A stretch of DNA of 5,295 bases from an uncultured Acholeplasmatales bacterium (lineage in GTDB: Bacteria > Bacillota_I > Bacilli_A > ML615J-28 > CAG-698). The position numbers and the translations under genes are program-made. The stretch lies in contig CALEGD010000045.1 of the NCBI GenBank assembly GCA_937877075.1, positions 1 through 5,295 on the forward strand, read 5' to 3'. Shown piece after piece: positions 1 through 5,032 of the stretch. The notes under the pieces were generated by a model. That model had not been told where the DNA came from and ran no database searches. It saw only the letters and a program-made list of their open reading frames with translations. Numbering within the stretch: the stretch's first letter is position 1; the number at the start of each line of letters is the position of its first letter.

Positions 1-42
1 CAAAAAGCTTTGTTAGAATGCCCCCCTCCAATAGGATTTTCC

Positions 43-74
43 AAAAGCTGTTCCTTGACGGGAACAGCTTTTTT
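43..74 (+). terminator. Rho-independent terminator of a gene left of the window
   Basis: A perfect 12-bp stem (AAAAGCTGTTCC at 43-54, GGAACAGCTTTT at 61-72) with a 6-nt loop is followed by a T run at 69-74. The T run is on the plus strand, so it should end transcription entering from the left. One reading frame ends with TAG at 14-16, 26 nt before the stem, which would suit the tail of a host gene, but too little of that frame is present to identify it. Confidence 0.85.
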
Positions 75-282
75 AAAAAGACTGCCACTTTATCCACTTT
101 TCCCCTTGACTTCCAGAAGAGCCTTTGTGTTGACAAAAACTAAGGATGAACGGTAAGATGTTATTGTTAGTTTTGAATATTATAGGAGTTTCAGCGTTGG
201 ACCCGACCGGCCTTTCGTGAACTATTTTACCGGGGATAAGAACAAAGTGGATCCACAAGGTGGCTCATCTGCTCTAATAAAA
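75..282. other. Host intergenic stretch with no recognised gene
   Basis: I see no convincing coding region on either strand. A minus-strand open frame of 61 codons (73-258) has no Shine-Dalgarno site, no recognisable protein character, and runs into the terminator stem at its end. Two features stand out: a promoter-like pair at 130-159 and a perfect 10-bp palindrome GTGGATCCAC at 247-256. A small untranslated RNA read rightwards is possible, but I cannot match the sequence to any RNA family I know. Confidence 0.3.
130..159 (+). promoter_or_regulatory. Possible sigma-A promoter in the host flank
   Basis: A perfect -35 hexamer TTGACA (130-135) is followed after 18 bp by TAAGAT (154-159), which matches TATAAT at four of six positions. 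It would start rightward transcription near 166, towards the attachment site, with no open reading frame downstream. It could drive a small RNA or be a chance match. Confidence 0.25.
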
Positions 283-310
283 CAAAAAACCCGACTTTCA
301 AAAAGTCGGG
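283..310 (-). terminator. Terminator originally serving the tRNA-Arg gene (minus strand)
   Basis: A 9-bp stem (290-298 CCCGACTTT, 302-310 AAAGTCGGG) with a 3-nt loop is flanked on its left by an A run (284-289), which is a T run on the minus strand. On the plus strand no T run follows, so it works leftwards. It sits just past the 3' CCA end of the tRNA-Arg fragment, as expected for the terminator of the original tRNA transcript. It supports reading this side as the undisturbed chromosome. Confidence 0.8.
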
Positions 311-325
311 AATCCATACAAAAGA

Positions 326-370
326 TGGCGCGTCTGGTAGGAATCGAACCTACGACCTACTGATTAGAAG
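326..370 (-). other. Truncated tRNA-Arg(TCT) 3' half: element attachment site (att)
   Basis: Read on the minus strand, this is a correct tRNA 3' half: anticodon loop CTTCTAA with anticodon TCT (368-366), 3' anticodon stem TCAGT, 5-nt variable loop AGGTC, T arm GTAGG-TTCGATT-CCTAC, acceptor strand CAGACGC, discriminator G and encoded CCA (328-326). The 5' half is absent: bases from 371 do not restore the anticodon stem, and no D arm or 5' acceptor strand is found to the right. The tRNA match ends exactly at the anticodon loop, a common crossover region for tyrosine recombinases. I infer that this copy stayed with the chromosome's terminator while the intact tRNA was rebuilt at the far end of the element. 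It should not make a functional tRNA. Confidence 0.85.
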
Positions 371-422
371 TTTGATGTTGTGATTTTTAGCTAATTTCAT
401 ATAATGTTATCTTTTATCATAT

Positions 423-444
423 AACCTGCTTAATGCAGGTTTTT
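423..444 (+). terminator. Orphan rho-independent terminator inside the element end
   Basis: A 7-bp stem AACCTGC (423-429) / GCAGGTT (435-441) with loop TTAAT is followed by a T run (440-444) and further T-rich sequence, oriented rightwards. No gene lies between the tRNA fragment and this hairpin, so in the integrated state it has no obvious client. In an excised circle, the far end of the element would join at about 370, and a gene there reading outwards, possibly the integrase, would run into this terminator. That last point is inference. Confidence 0.65.
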
Positions 445-506
445 CTTATTTATTGCCTATAATAAATTTTAACGATAAACATCTATTTTCATCTTTTTAT
501 ATTTGT

Positions 507-529
507 TTGGCAGTAAACTTGGCAGTAAA
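507..529 (+). repeat. Tandem 11-bp repeat, possible recombinase arm-type sites
   Basis: TTGGCAGTAAA occurs at 507-517 and again at 519-529, a 12-bp period, about 140 bp inside the attachment site. Paired short direct repeats at this distance from the core are typical of the arm-type sites bound by the N-terminal domain of phage and ICE tyrosine integrases. The repeat itself is directly visible; its function is inferred from its position. Confidence 0.6.
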
Positions 530-728
530 AATTAAAGCTGAAATCCTTACGGGGGATGGGTTTGGGGAGATTAAAGAATTTTAAAAGAATGAGTAAAAAG
601 AAGAAAATAGGAGATTTAAGAAGTTTAACGAGTTAGCAAAAATCAGTAGGTCTAAAAATAAATAAACTACAGGTAACGATAAGTATTTATAAATAACAAT
701 AAATCATAAAATATGGAAAAATATGTAT

Positions 729-803
729 TTTGGTCAACCGATATTTGGTATCTCGCGATTACAACCAAACCTATATAAACCCTGAATTTGACCATTAAAC
801 CAA
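729..803. promoter_or_regulatory. Cluster of TTTGGT/ACCAAA boxes upstream of the first gene
   Basis: TTTGGT appears at 729-734 and 744-749 (15 bp apart) and is facing its inverse ACCAAA at 764-769; a related AACCAA is at 798-803. The 744/764 pair forms an inverted repeat with a 14-bp spacer, a spacing compatible with a dimeric regulator. A -10-like TATATA (772-777) lies between the boxes but lacks a good -35. A weak alternative promoter is TTGACC (788-793) with TATGTT (813-818), 19 bp apart. This is probably an operator/promoter region for the genes that follow, bound by a repressor or excisionase not identified here. Confidence 0.35.
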
Positions 804-869
804 TTCGACACATATGTTTTAATGAAATATGATTATAGCATGAAACAACCCAAAAGGAGGTTTAAAACC

Positions 870-1082
870 ATGAACGACAATTTACCAAGATTATTAAACC
901 CGCCAATGATTAAGGAATTATTTTTTAATGGGAAAGATATGCCGAATCTAAACCTTCCGGCGGTTTACGGATTATTCCATAGGGAGGATTTTCCCAAAAT
1001 AAGGATTGGTAAGAAACTGTTTACTCCTACTAACTTATTCCTTGAATGGTTGGAGAAGGAAGCACGGAAAACAATTGCATAA
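870..1082 (+). CDS. AlpA/excisionase-family small DNA-binding protein
   Basis: This 70-residue protein resembles the small winged HTH proteins (excisionase/AlpA, HTH_17 type) of phages, satellites and integrative elements. They bind DNA near att sites to direct excision or act as transcription activators. The family-like core is residues 31-65: an HTH-like segment (AVYGLFHREDFP), a short basic beta turn (KIRIGKKLFTP) and the closing helix NLFLEWLEKEA; the 'FP..RIG....P...L..WLE' pattern is the recognisable part. The start at 870 is chosen because AAAAGGAGG (852-860) precedes it by 9 nt. An in-frame ATG at 822 lacks such a site and would place the Shine-Dalgarno inside the gene. It is the first gene inward from the attachment site and is 58 nt upstream of the next start codon region. 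Whether it is an excisionase or a transcription factor cannot be decided from sequence alone. Confidence 0.8.
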   Translation: MNDNLPRLLNPPMIKELFFNGKDMPNLNLPAVYGLFHREDFPKIRIGKKLFTPTNLFLEWLEKEARKTIA

Positions 1083-1140
1083 AACATTATGCGAACCGGG
1101 TCGCCTTAACGGGCTAGAACTAGGGGAAGGTGGCATAACT

Positions 1141-1281
1141 ATGTCCAAAAACACCGAGCGGAAAAGAAAATACAACCAAAGGAAAAGGGCGCGAGAACTG
1201 ATTGAAAATTCAACAAAAAATCAGTACGGTCATACGGATTTGACCCCGTTTAATGTGGGGAGAAAAAACATAGTTTATTAA
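1141..1281 (+). CDS. 46-residue very basic protein, unknown function
   Basis: The start at 1141 is supported by GGGGAAGGTGG (1123-1133) placed 7 nt upstream. A longer open frame from 1006 would overlap the preceding gene in another frame and is rejected. The product is strongly basic at its N-terminus (residues 7-18 contain eight Lys/Arg), with a more polar C-terminal half ending NIVY. Such a composition suggests nucleic-acid binding, but no known family is recognised. It follows the AlpA-like gene by 58 nt in the same orientation and precedes the repeat-rich leader of the replication gene, so a role in controlling excision or replication is possible but unproven. Confidence 0.6.
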   Translation: MSKNTERKRKYNQRKRARELIENSTKNQYGHTDLTPFNVGRKNIVY

Positions 1282-1319
1282 TATGCCTGCCTAATAAGCG
1301 GTCATTTTATTTAATGGAA

Positions 1320-1453
1320 AGTTTCAGAACTAGTAAAAACCTTAAATGAACTTCATAAAACCTTTTAAAACTTTTGGAAGTTATCAAGTAAAGTTCTAAA
1401 ACTTCAAAGAGGTTTTAGAAGTTCCCCAAAGTTTTCAGGAGGTTTTAGAAGTT
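1320..1453. repeat. Repeat-rich leader before the replication gene
   Basis: The 15-mer GAGGTTTTAGAAGTT occurs exactly at 1409-1423 and 1439-1453, a 30-bp period. Degenerate or inverted versions precede it: AACTTCATAAAACC (1350-1363), AACTTTTGGAAGTT (1369-1382) and TTCTAAAACTTC (1394-1405). The last can pair with GAGGTTTTAGAA (1409-1420) as a 12-bp stem with one G-U pair and a 3-nt loop. The array ends 26 nt before the GTG start of the replication gene. It could be an iteron set bound by the replication protein, an operator, or an RNA structure controlling rep expression; a weak promoter-like pair, TTGGAA (1374-1379) and TAAAAC (1397-1402), lies inside. No gene is visible in 1282-1479. Confidence 0.65.
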
Positions 1454-1464
1454 TCAATAAAGAT

Positions 1465-1473
1465 GGCGGTGAT
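1465..1473 (+). promoter_or_regulatory. Ribosome binding site fixing the GTG start of rep
   Basis: GGCGGTGAT matches eight of nine positions of GGAGGTGAT and ends 6 nt before the GTG at 1480. The codon directly before that GTG is an in-frame TGA (1477-1479), so the protein cannot begin further upstream. The first internal ATG is at codon 73, past the first primase motif, so GTG is the credible start. Confidence 0.85.
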
Positions 1474-1479
1474 CCGTGA

Positions 1480-3474
1480 GTGACAAGATTTAATAAAGAA
1501 ATCGGGGCAATAATCTTCAATAATGAATACTGGAAGGGTGGGAATGATGGTAATTTTAAAGCCCCTTTCAGTAATCGTAAAACTAAAGATTTTGATTCAG
1601 CCTTGAATGAAGATAAATTCCTTTGCGGACGAATCCCCAAAAACATTATTATTGTAGATTATGACAGCGCGGAAGGGTTTGAATGTAGGCTAAAAATGGT
1701 TAAGGCTTTAAAAGATCATTGTATTGCAATTAAATCCCCTAACCATGGGGGTCATTTTGCTTGGGCTAATTCAAAGCAATTACCGTTAAACAGTAACAAG
1801 AATAAAACCCTTTTGACCTTTTCCCCGGTGGATTACAAAAGTGGGATAAAAAAAGTGAAAAGCACGAATGAAATTAAACAGGCCATCAATAGTATAAGCA
1901 TTTCGAACCCGGATGGGAGTTTGCGGGAAGTGCTATATTGCAATATCAAAGACGATGGAACACTTGATGAAATACCCTTTTATGATTTACCGCTCAATAG
2001 CAATTTTAACTTTTTAAATATGGAATCGGGAGATGGTAGGCAGTCGGGACTATTTACTTATATGAACCCGGTGAAAGCGGCGGGTTATAGTTATGAGGAA
2101 TATAAAACGGTAGCGGAATTAATTGACAGATTCATTTTTAAACAATCTTTAGGTGACGAATTTGAAAATGCCATCCGTAAGGAAGCATGGGATGCACTAA
2201 ATCAAAATTATTTAGACGGCAAATTTAATCATGCCTTATTTGGGGATCAACTGATCAGCGAATTAAAGTTAATTTCTGTGAATGGGGACATATACACATA
2301 TTCGGGTGGGATCTATGTTCCCAAAGATATTAATGACATGAATTCAATCATCATCAATAAAATACCGGAATTAAAGATCAACCAAAGAAGGGAAACCATT
2401 GAATTCATAAGGGGCAGATGTGCTAAGAAATTAACACGAAATAATTTAAAAAGGGTCAATGTCAAAAATGGAATTATCGAATTTACCCCCAACAGAGAAA
2501 CCAAGAACTATGATGTAACCTTATTAAATCATACACCTGATATTATTGAATTTCGACAATTCAATGCCGAATACCGCCCGGACGTTGAATATCCCCTTTT
2601 GGATGAAACATTAAATAAAGTTTTCTGTGGCGATCAGGACTTAATAAATCTCTTTTATGAAATCATTGGTTATTTGATGATGGATCACGTTAATTTTCAT
2701 AAGGCTTTTTTCTTGGTGGGGAAACCTTCGGGCGGTAAATCAAACGTTTTAAAAATGATTATTAATTTTGTAGGACAACAAAACGTATCGACATTAAGCC
2801 TAAAAGATTTTAATGACAAATTTAGGCTTTCTGGTATAGTGCATAAAATCTGCAACATATCGGCAGACCTTGATCAAATAACCGTTACGGAATCAGGTAC
2901 TTTTAAAAGCCTAGTTACCGGAGATGGGGTAATTGTTGAAGAAAAATATGGGCGATCTTATACATACTACAATACCGCCAAACTTTTGTTTGGTTGTAAT
3001 ACTCTTCCCCATTTCATTGATAAGGTCGGGGTAATGCGGAGACCGATTATAATTCCCTTCCGGCATAAATTTAGCAAGAGTGATTCGGACTTTAACCCTT
3101 TTATAGACGAAGATTTATCTACCCCCGAATGCATGAGCTACTTATTAAATAAGGGAATTGAAGGGTATAAAAGACTTTATCTGAATAATGGTTTTTCTGA
3201 ACCGAAAGCGGTTAAAAAGGAATTGGAGAAATTCAAAATCAACAACTCTAATGTTTTAACCTGGATGAGTGAATCAGAATTTGATGAAGAAGGGTTACAA
3301 CGGGAACTAATAAAAGATCTTTATAGAAAATACACCGAATTTTGTTTGAGGAATAATAACAACCCTCAAAGCCGAAGAAGCTTTGTAGATGAAATTATAA
3401 ACGAGTTTGATTTTACCGTTAAACAAAAGCGGGTTCCCGGTACAAATGAACGGGACAGTATGTTTGTTAAGTGA
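1480..3474 (+). CDS. Replication protein: AEP-type primase fused to SF3 (D5-like) helicase
   Basis: This 664-residue protein should start and unwind replication of the excised element. The N-terminal part (about 1-150) fits an archaeo-eukaryotic primase/prim-pol fold: IIIVDYDS with D60 and D62 as likely metal ligands, SPNHGGHFAW with H92 as the nucleotide-binding histidine, and VDYKSG with D118 as the third acidic residue. Residues 370-400 resemble the D5_N segment before SF3 helicases. The helicase follows: Walker A GKPSGGKS (414-421), a Walker B-like ISADLD (460-465), VTGDGVIVEEKYG (479-491), sensor FGCNTLP (504-510) and arginine finger candidates R520/R521. The C-terminus (about 612-643, LYRKYTEFC...SRRSFVDEI) resembles the winged region seen after helicases of this class. 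The order matches phage-satellite and phage P4-like initiators, which bind iterons at their own origin. The stop codon lies inside the first iteron of the adjacent origin. Helicase assignment is firm; the primase triad is a motif-level inference. Confidence 0.92.
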   Translation: MTRFNKEIGAIIFNNEYWKGGNDGNFKAPFSNRKTKDFDSALNEDKFLCGRIPKNIIIVDYDSAEGFECRLKMVKALKDHCIAIKSPNHGGHFAWANSKQLPLNSNKNKTLLTFSPVDYKSGIKKVKSTNEIKQAINSISISNPDGSLREVLYCNIKDDGTLDEIPFYDLPLNSNFNFLNMESGDGRQSGLFTYMNPVKAAGYSYEEYKTVAELIDRFIFKQSLGDEFENAIRKEAWDALNQNYLDGKFNHALFGDQLISELKLISVNGDIYTYSGGIYVPKDINDMNSIIINKIPELKINQRRETIEFIRGRCAKKLTRNNLKRVNVKNGIIEFTPNRETKNYDVTLLNHTPDIIEFRQFNAEYRPDVEYPLLDETLNKVFCGDQDLINLFYEIIGYLMMDHVNFHKAFFLVGKPSGGKSNVLKMIINFVGQQNVSTLSLKDFNDKFRLSGIVHKICNISADLDQITVTESGTFKSLVTGDGVIVEEKYGRSYTYYNTAKLLFGCNTLPHFIDKVGVMRRPIIIPFRHKFSKSDSDFNPFIDEDLSTPECMSYLLNKGIEGYKRLYLNNGFSEPKAVKKELEKFKINNSNVLTWMSESEFDEEGLQRELIKDLYRKYTEFCLRNNNNPQSRRSFVDEIINEFDFTVKQKRVPGTNERDSMFVK

Positions 3475-3668
3475 CAAACTGACAATAAATAGACAACTAA
3501 ATGACAGGGGCAAAGCCTTATAAAATCGACATTTTTAATAAAATGTCAGTTTGTCAGTCAGTAAAAGGGAACCTTTTAATAGAAAAAAATAAAATTAAAA
3601 AACCACAAATTTTTTTAAAAAAGTATATATATAGTTTTAGGTTACTAACTGACAGACAAACTGACAAA
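3472..3668. other. Probable replication origin: iterons framing an A+T-rich core
   Basis: The 12-mer GACAAACTGACA occurs three times: plus orientation at 3473-3484, inverted at 3545-3556 (as TGTCAGTTTGTC, the first two copies extending to a 13-bp perfect inverted repeat), and plus orientation at 3655-3666. Partial GACA units lie between and beside them (3492, 3503, 3651, and GTCAG at 3558). Between the inner copies is a core (about 3579-3640) with only about 7 G/C in 62 bases, including poly-A/T tracts and TATATATATA, well suited to melting. Additional hairpins are at 3528-3547 and 3562-3578. Iterons on both sides of an A+T-rich core, just 3' of a primase-helicase gene, is the known arrangement of SaPI-type satellite origins. 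No gene lies between 3475 and 3689. Confidence 0.8.
3528..3547. repeat. Perfect hairpin within the origin
   Basis: GACATTTT (3528-3535) and AAAATGTC (3540-3547) form an 8-bp perfect stem with a TAAT loop; its right arm shares bases with the inverted iteron. No T run follows, so it is not a standard terminator. A second small hairpin, TAAAAGG (3562-3568) / CCTTTTA (3572-3578) with a GAA loop, lies at the left edge of the A+T-rich core. They may be initiator or primase recognition structures. Confidence 0.6.
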
Positions 3669-3689
3669 TGATAAAAAGGATGATCAAGA

Positions 3690-3788
3690 ATGAAGAAACC
3701 TCCCATCGAGAAAACATTTTCTAAAATACTGAAAAACCTGGTTGATATTAAGGGGGTATTACTAAAAATGAAAGGGGTGGTTAGGTAA
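3690..3788 (+). CDS. 32-residue basic peptide, unknown function
   Basis: This short gene begins 22 nt after the last iteron. AAAAAGGATGAT (3673-3684) is a reasonable ribosome binding site, and the stop TAA shares its last base with the ATG of the next gene (TAATG), typical of translational coupling. The product (MKKPPIEKTF...KGVVR) has eight Lys and one Arg against two acidic residues, with spaced Leu/Ile/Val, and could form an amphipathic helix. I recognise no family. Alternatively it is only a leader peptide helping translation of the downstream gene. Confidence 0.55.
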   Translation: MKKPPIEKTFSKILKNLVDIKGVLLKMKGVVR

Positions 3789-4144
3789 TGAAAATAAATT
3801 TAAGGGAAAGATTCCGAACTGCTAAAACCTATGGTGAAATACTTTTTAAACCTGAAGATATTCTAGAATCTTCTATCGGCTACATTGACACCAGGACGAT
3901 AAGACCGGGGGTTGATGAATTACCAATAGTTAAACCCTTAACTTTGGAAGATGGTTTTTATAGTTATGTTTGTCCGGATTGTGGAGAGATCCATATAATC
4001 CATAAAACTAGAGTTTCTAAAGGTAAACCAATTAAAATGGGTTGTTGCAAAGCGAGAAGCCATTCAACCCGGATTATTATTGTAAGTGGGAAACTGGTTA
4101 AAGTGAAACGGTTTAAAATCTTCTTGGATGTTACAAGACCATGA
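3788..4144 (+). CDS. 118-residue four-cysteine protein, possible zinc ribbon
   Basis: The start at 3788 follows GGGGTGG (3774-3780) by 7 nt and overlaps the previous stop by one base. The middle and C-terminal part contains CPDCG (C62, C65) and a GCC pair (C86, C87), with nearby histidines (H69, H72), consistent with a small zinc-binding ribbon. A strongly basic beta-rich tail follows (IIIVSGKLVKVKRFK). The first 50 residues show no recognised motif. Such proteins in phages and islands often bind nucleic acid, but the family is not recognised and the role is unknown. Its stop overlaps the next start as ATGA (4141-4144). Confidence 0.8.
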   Translation: MKINLRERFRTAKTYGEILFKPEDILESSIGYIDTRTIRPGVDELPIVKPLTLEDGFYSYVCPDCGEIHIIHKTRVSKGKPIKMGCCKARSHSTRIIIVSGKLVKVKRFKIFLDVTRP

Positions 4145-4371
4145 TTAACTTCTTGGAGGGGTTTCCCAATAAACAGGCCATTATTGAAGCCCTAAACCTT
4201 CTATCAGAAGATGATCTTGGATTCATTGAAGATCATTTCACCCTTGGATCAACCATACCCGGCAACATCATTTTTAAAATCAATCAGGCGTTTAAGTTAG
4301 CCGGTTACCACCATCTGAATTGGGATAATTGCTTTGAAGATTTTAGTAACGAACGGATCGGGTTTAATTGA
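4141..4371 (+). CDS. 76-residue protein, unknown function
   Basis: The ATG overlaps the preceding stop by 4 nt (ATGA) and no strong Shine-Dalgarno is visible upstream, so translation is probably coupled to the four-cysteine gene. The protein is mildly acidic and looks mainly helical (for example KQAIIEALNLLSEDDLGFIE near the N-terminus), ending in aromatic and acidic residues (HHLNWDNCFEDF). No membrane segment, signal peptide or known domain is recognised. Position and coupling are the main evidence that it is real. Confidence 0.65.
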   Translation: MINFLEGFPNKQAIIEALNLLSEDDLGFIEDHFTLGSTIPGNIIFKINQAFKLAGYHHLNWDNCFEDFSNERIGFN

Positions 4372-4391
4372 AAAGGAAAGGATGTTATAAA

Positions 4392-4619
4392 ATGCAACAA
4401 CCGTATTATGTGAAAGAAAAACCAGTGGAGGTCATAACCGAGTTTGGGGAGTTTAGATATTACAAAGAAGCCGGAAAACTCCAAGTTTCAAGGCCGAAGT
4501 GGAAAACAATGGACAATGAGATCAGACAGGGCAAAACTGTAACCGTTGATCTGTTTCGGATGAAGGGGAACAAAGAAGTAAAATCTTTCCTTGGGATGTT
4601 GCTTGATGACCTGAAATGA
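4392..4619 (+). CDS. 75-residue protein, unknown function
   Basis: ATG at 4392 is preferred: AAAGGATG (4377-4384) lies at suitable distance. An in-frame TTG at 4368 would overlap the previous stop by 4 nt and add eight residues, but lacks a good ribosome site and would contain the one used here. The protein (MQQPYYVKEKPVEV...) looks beta-rich at first (VEVITEFGEFRYYKEAGKLQ), then basic, ending in a short helix (VKSFLGMLLDDLK). No family is recognised. It is in line with the neighbouring small genes, 20 nt after the previous stop. Confidence 0.65.
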   Translation: MQQPYYVKEKPVEVITEFGEFRYYKEAGKLQVSRPKWKTMDNEIRQGKTVTVDLFRMKGNKEVKSFLGMLLDDLK

Positions 4620-4669
4620 CGAGTATGAACGATATTTCCCTTTGAAAAATAATAAAGGTGGTGATATAC

Positions 4670-5032
4670 ATGGCTAAATTGAATAATGAAGAAATTGCAA
4701 TAATCCTTTTCACTAGTTCATCGATAAAAGAAGCGGCTGAAAAGTCAGGTGTTTCCATATCCACCCTTTACAGGTTACGGAAGAAAGAAGAATTTAAAAC
4801 CGTCTTTAATAAAATCAAAGAAGAAACCTTCAATGATGCCATGGAGAAAGCGCAAAATTATTGTTTGGAATCCTTAGAGGTGTTAAGGGGGATTATGAAT
4901 AATCCATCTGCCCTTGATTCTTCTAGGGTTTCAGCGGCTAGGACTGTTCTTGACCTTGGTTTGGTCATGTACGAAAATCAAAACATTGTTGAGAGATTAA
5001 ATGAACTGGAAAAGGGATTGAACGATGATTAG
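4670..5032 (+). CDS. HTH protein resembling phage small terminase subunits
   Basis: This 120-residue protein starts at 4670 behind GGTGGTGAT (4657-4665), nearly the full anti-Shine-Dalgarno complement; an upstream in-frame GTG (4658) lies within that site and is rejected. Residues 18-38 (SIKEAAEKSGVSISTLYRLRK) are a clear helix-turn-helix. The rest is helical (40-75), then a conserved-looking MNNPSALDSSRVSAARTVLD (76-95) and a charged coiled-coil-like tail (105-117). This architecture is known from a family found in Bacillota phages and islands (phBC6A51-like HTH proteins), and resembles small terminase subunits that recognise pac DNA. In phage satellites, an own TerS redirects helper capsids to satellite DNA, which would suit this context. 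A simple transcription regulator is the main alternative. It overlaps the next gene by 8 nt. Confidence 0.8.
   Translation: MAKLNNEEIAIILFTSSSIKEAAEKSGVSISTLYRLRKKEEFKTVFNKIKEETFNDAMEKAQNYCLESLEVLRGIMNNPSALDSSRVSAARTVLDLGLVMYENQNIVERLNELEKGLNDD

Larger units (their letters stand above)
371..869. other. Non-coding end of the element (att arm and control region)
   Basis: About 500 bp separate the tRNA fragment from the first gene. I see no convincing gene on either strand. Contents from left to right are: the 8-bp direct repeat TCATATAA (397-404 and 417-424), an orphan terminator (423-444), the tandem TTGGCAGTAAA repeat (507-529), a purine-rich stretch (about 549-625), and TTTGGT/ACCAAA boxes before the first gene (729-803). 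An open frame at 597-662 without a start codon encodes a lysine-rich tail (ending in SRSKNK) and may be a relic of a decayed gene. Confidence 0.5.

Noticed and set aside
73..258. Minus-strand open frame of 61 codons in the host flank
   Set aside because: It has no ribosome binding site, no protein-like character, and its end runs into the terminator stem.
549..567. G-rich stretch as a possible G-quadruplex
   Set aside because: Only three runs of three or more G are present (GGGGG, GGG, GGGG), which is not enough for a standard four-tract quadruplex.
822..869. Upstream extension of the AlpA-like protein to ATG 822
   Set aside because: The strong AAAAGGAGG at 852-860 is correctly spaced for ATG 870, and the extension has no such site and does not look like part of the family.
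1006..1140. Longer version of the 46-residue basic protein starting at 1006
   Set aside because: It overlaps the AlpA-like gene in another frame, while 1141 has its own good ribosome site.
1409..1453. 30-bp-period repeats as a CRISPR array
   Set aside because: There are only two exact 15-bp copies with a 15-bp gap, the remaining copies are degenerate and inverted, and no cas gene is present.
1404..1646. Minus-strand open frame of 80 codons across the rep start
   Set aside because: It is opposite the rep coding sequence, and its LLKLLKPP-like tail is just the translated repeat array.
3605..3632. TATATATA in the origin core as a promoter for the downstream operon
   Set aside because: No -35-like hexamer lies at usable spacing; the A+T richness is better explained as an unwinding core.
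4522..4764. Minus-strand open frame of 80 codons opposite the end of the 75-residue gene and the start of the HTH gene
   Set aside because: Both plus-strand genes have good ribosome sites and the HTH gene has a clear domain, so the minus frame is a shadow.
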